64,000 bases of DNA from positions 6,194,501 to 6,258,500 of the forward strand of contig NC_091002.1 in the NCBI RefSeq assembly GCF_041146395.1, read 5' to 3'. The translations under genes were made by a program, and so were the position numbers. The stretch's first letter is position 1, and each line of letters starts with the position of its first letter. This document shows, one piece after another, positions 59,737 through 64,000 of this stretch. The DNA is from Eulemur rufifrons. Taxonomy: Eukaryota; Chordata; Mammalia; Primates; Lemuridae. The notes below the pieces were generated by a model. That model did no database searches, was not told where the DNA came from, and saw only the letters and a list, made by a program, of their open reading frames with translations.

Positions 59737-59808
59737 AATGATTGCACCACTGCACTCCAGCCTGGGTGACAGAGCGAGCCCCTGTGTATAAATAAATAAA
59801 TACAACAT
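59737..59808 (+). repeat. Alu 3' fragment with (AAAT)n tail
   Basis: TTGCACCACTGCACTCCAGC, then GCCTGGGTGACAGAGCGAG and ATAAATAAATAAATA. Confidence 0.8.
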
Positions 59809-59934
59809 ACATACGTACATACACAGGCAAGCCTTTCTGATTTTTCTCTTTTGGGTCCTATTTCTGGGAATTTTTTTTGAGTTGACTGAAAGCCCTTTTT
59901 AAATATGTTTGGTCCCTCTCGTTGCTTTCTTTTT

Positions 59935-60070
59935 ATTTTATTTATTTTAAAAACAGAGTCTGACGATGTTGTCCAGGTGAGGGTGCAGTGGCTATTCACA
60001 GGCGCAATCATGGTGCGCTGCTGCCTCCAACTCCTGGCCTCAGGCGATCCTCCTGCCTCAGCTCCCGATG
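59935..60070 (-). mobile_element. Alu fragment
   Basis: A T-rich start, AACAGAGTCTGACGATGTTG, then CTCAGGCGATCCTCCTGCCT. Confidence 0.75.
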
Positions 60071-60546
60071 GGCAGATGATGGAGTGGGCTGACTGGCCTT
60101 GGGTCGCCCACCAGCCTCAGGGAAAGTCTTGGCAGTGAGGAGCACTGTGGGAAGGGTGTGCAGCAGTCCATGGTGTTTCTCTGTTTAGGGGACCCAGGAT
60201 TCAGTGCAAAGGTGGGATCCTTAATTTGTAAAGATGTAGGCGCTCTGCCTTCCAGCTGTGCCTGCTTTTTGCTTATTTAAATGTTAGGCTCCCAAAACTG
60301 CAAATGCTTTCTTTGCCCTCGTCCTTAAAGGGCTCCACTTTGATTTGTTCTTGTTCTTTATACACCTCGTTCCTAGGACGGAAGGGGCTCCACCTAGAAG
60401 TCAGTAATCTAATAAACTGAGTTGAAAAGACCATCAATCAAATGAAATCAGTCTCCAGAATACAACTTTCTGATGTTTAGCTGGCTATTTTGAAGCCTTT
60501 TGTAAAAGAAATTTGCATCTATAAAGGAAATCTCCATTTGTAAGGG

Positions 60547-60548
<2 letters not shown>

Positions 60549-60580
<32 letters not shown>
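60549..60580. repeat. (TC)16 microsatellite
   Basis: A pure TC run, followed directly by the C-rich tract GCCCCCCACCCCCACCCCCA. Confidence 0.95.
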
Positions 60581-60582
<2 letters not shown>

Positions 60583-60861
60583 CCCCCACCCCCACCCCCA
60601 TAATGGGGAAGACAGCGGCTTAAAGTTTACATAACAAATTGCACCTGTGCTTAAGGTACTCCTCCTGGGCATCTTGTCTTAACTGGGCCTTTACCTAAGT
60701 CCTTTGTCTCAGCAAATAATGGTGTTTAGATTTAAGTTCTGTGTCTTTGAGAGGTAAATTTCCTACCTTGTTTCACTTAAGAGTCATGTCTTTAGAAGTG
60801 CAAATTTAGAGTTGACGAGCTAACATTTGTTTAGGGCAAGCGAACAGGTCATCAAGAGATT

Positions 60862-61178
60862 GAGCAGGTGCAGTGGTGCTACCTGTAGTCCCAGTAACTC
60901 CAGGAGGCGACGCTGGAGTATCACTTGAGGCCAGGAGTTTGAAAACAGACTGGGCAACATAGAGAGACCCGTTCTCTAAGAAAAATAAGAACAATTAATC
61001 GGGTGTGCTGGCATGCACCTGTAGTCCCAGCTACCCGGGAAGCTGAGGCGGGAGGATCACTTGAGCCCAGGATTTGGAGGCTCCAGTGAGCTATGATGCC
61101 ACTGCACTCTAGCCCAGATGACAGGGTGAGACCCTGTCTCTAAAAAAAAAAAAAAAGAAAGAAAGAAAGAAAAAGAAA
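60862..61178 (+). mobile_element. Alu-related SINE with simple-repeat tail
   Basis: AGGTGCAGTGGTGCTACCTG to AGACCCTGTCTCTAAAA and a GAAA-rich tail. Confidence 0.85.
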
Positions 61179-61342
61179 AAGACCAAGAGAGATTGATAGT
61201 CTGAAGGGAGAAAAGAAATCATTTGAAAACTGGTGCCAGATACAAGAAAAGAAAGAAAAGACACAAACAAAGACCTGGGTTGTGAAAGCTCGTAGAATAA
61301 ATCTGATCCAGGATGTTTTTTCAGACTGAACCTGAGGACTAA

Positions 61343-61716
<374 letters not shown>

Positions 61717-61729
61717 ACAACTGGCTTTT

Positions 61730-62968
<1,239 letters not shown>

Positions 62969-62980
62969 AGAATTTAGTTT

Positions 62981-64000
<1,020 letters not shown>

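Overview
This is a mammalian nuclear window, most probably from a strepsirrhine primate and best matched by a lemur. Many of its roughly 35 Alu-related SINEs carry the lemur-type middle linker (AGAAAGAAATTATATGGACAGC, here split as AGAAAGAAATTA and TATGGACAGC) and the second-monomer end GCTAGGCTGACGCCAC. The window holds two recognisable protein-coding genes, and together they place it in the region syntenic to human 4p16.3. No bacterial-type operon, CRISPR array or phage feature is present.

Region 1 (1-19,714, minus strand) is NELFA, the NELF-A subunit of the negative elongation factor that helps hold promoter-proximal paused RNA polymerase II. Nine coding exons can be traced with GT-AG junctions and consistent phases, giving about 376 codons. 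The remaining 3' exons lie to the left of base 1. A CpG island at about 18.88-20.58 kb covers exon 1 and the promoter. The 11.5-kb intron 1 is full of Alu, L1, LTR and DNA-transposon remnants.

Region 2 (20.6-49.3 kb) is gene-poor. It contains a long old L1 interrupted by younger insertions, including a nested L1 with target-site duplications (TSDs) and a 37-39 bp tRNA-Gly-like 5' half flanked by a perfect 17-bp repeat. It also holds three LTR copies of one endogenous retrovirus family, and a younger L1 with a twin-priming-type inversion.

Region 3 (49.3-53.6 kb) is a second CpG island followed by NICOL1 (the C4orf48 orthologue) on the plus strand. It encodes a 99-residue secreted peptide precursor with one 5' non-coding exon and three coding exons, ending at an AATAAA signal. 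Both genes carry a GC-rich, G-run-bearing minisatellite in the first intron beside the CpG-island promoter.

Region 4 (53.6-64 kb) is intergenic. It contains SINEs, a 165-bp foldback sequence, a (TC)16 tract, an LTR-like segment, and at the right edge an AT-rich segment homologous to 42.5-43.6 kb. No exon of the next gene expected from human synteny (NAT8L) was recognised. Repeat names rest on remembered consensus sequences and motifs, not on a database search. Boundaries are exact only where splice sites or TSDs are stated.
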